Shown piece by piece: positions 62,694-64,000 of a stretch of DNA of 64,000 bases. Numbering within the stretch: position 1 is the first letter of the stretch; each line of letters begins with the position of its first letter. The stretch covers positions 174,472,362 through 174,536,361 of the forward strand of contig NC_134366.1 of NCBI RefSeq assembly GCF_035582795.1. Reading direction: 5' to 3'. The position numbers and the translations under genes are program-made. The stretch is from Mycteria americana. Taxonomy: Eukaryota > Chordata > Aves > Ciconiiformes > Ciconiidae. Under the pieces are notes generated by a model, which was given only the letters and a program-made list of their open reading frames with translations, was not told the DNA's origin and searched no databases.

Positions 62694-63040
62694 ACAGCCT
62701 AATTACAGGTAATTAGCAGAGTAGCCCATTACAGCTCAGCAGGAACTGCCAGCCTCCTGCACATGGCCAAGGCGGTGGTGGTGGTGGCTCTAATTAGTTG
62801 CTACCACCCTATCTGGGGTCCCAGCGCCTTTGGGGTGCCCCAGCCTTCCTCCCCCCCTGCCCTGGGTCTCCTGCGCTGCTCCCAGCAGCGGCAGGAATGT
62901 GGGGGCTGCTCACTGCGCTCTGGCTCCCCTTTTACTTTGGAAATGTCACTGTCACACCCCCCCAGCCCCGTCCTCTGCCCCAGCAAAGGACAACCCTGAG
63001 ATGAAGAGGATGATGCCGGTCCCGGTGTCGTGTTGACCCG

Positions 63041-64000
<960 letters not shown>

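Overview
The window looks like a gene-dense, GC-rich stretch of an avian genome, most likely part of a microchromosome or a GC-rich chromosome end. The evidence is compact genes with short introns, CR1 LINEs as the only abundant interspersed repeat (six pieces, mostly 5'-truncated 3' ends), and three ancient MIR-like SINE remnants. A crocodilian or turtle cannot be excluded, because they also carry CR1, but the compactness favours a bird. The gene order NAPRT, EEF1D, TIGD5, PYCR3, GFUS is that of human 8q24.3. I see no retrovirus, LTR element, CRISPR array or tRNA/rRNA gene.

Layout, left to right. (1) 354-11151, plus: a 14-exon deubiquitinase paralogous to CYLD, predicted at 787 aa. Its N-terminal half is shortened but its catalytic half is intact. 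(2) 14766-20369, minus: complete 13-exon NAPRT (524 aa). Two different minisatellites, both with a period of about 33 bp, flank its first exon. (3) 22477-39859 coding, probably to about 48680 with the 5' UTR, minus: EEF1D. The short form is a translation-factor subunit of about 291 aa. An alternative 1.26-kb exon gives a long form of about 712 aa carrying five extra copies of a W..K...[YF]D.AE motif and a basic nuclear-localisation stretch. (4) 49152-50939, plus: intronless TIGD5, a domesticated Tigger/pogo transposase. It is head to head with EEF1D across a CpG island that abuts a 60-bp minisatellite. (5) 55980-58309, minus: six-exon PYCR3 (271 aa). (6) 58749-62327, plus: an 11-coding-exon gene (482 aa) of the Brambleberry/GEX1/KAR5 nuclear-fusion family. 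It shares a CCAAT-containing bidirectional promoter with PYCR3 and converges on GFUS. (7) 63041-64000, minus: the last exons of GFUS, including a probable U12-type intron.

The exon models rest on GT/AG boundaries, phase arithmetic (every complete model sums to a multiple of three) and remembered protein families; no database search was run. The genes are not a single pathway. NAPRT (NAD salvage), PYCR3 (proline synthesis) and GFUS (GDP-fucose) are metabolic, EEF1D is translational and stress-related, CYLD-like is a ubiquitin editor, and the Brambleberry-like gene is expected to act at the nuclear envelope. The least ordinary content is the CYLD paralog, the Brambleberry-like gene with a missing segment in its Cys-rich domain, the repeat-bearing EEF1D long form, the same-period minisatellites around NAPRT exon 1, and an EEF1D exon whose conserved start has no AG acceptor.
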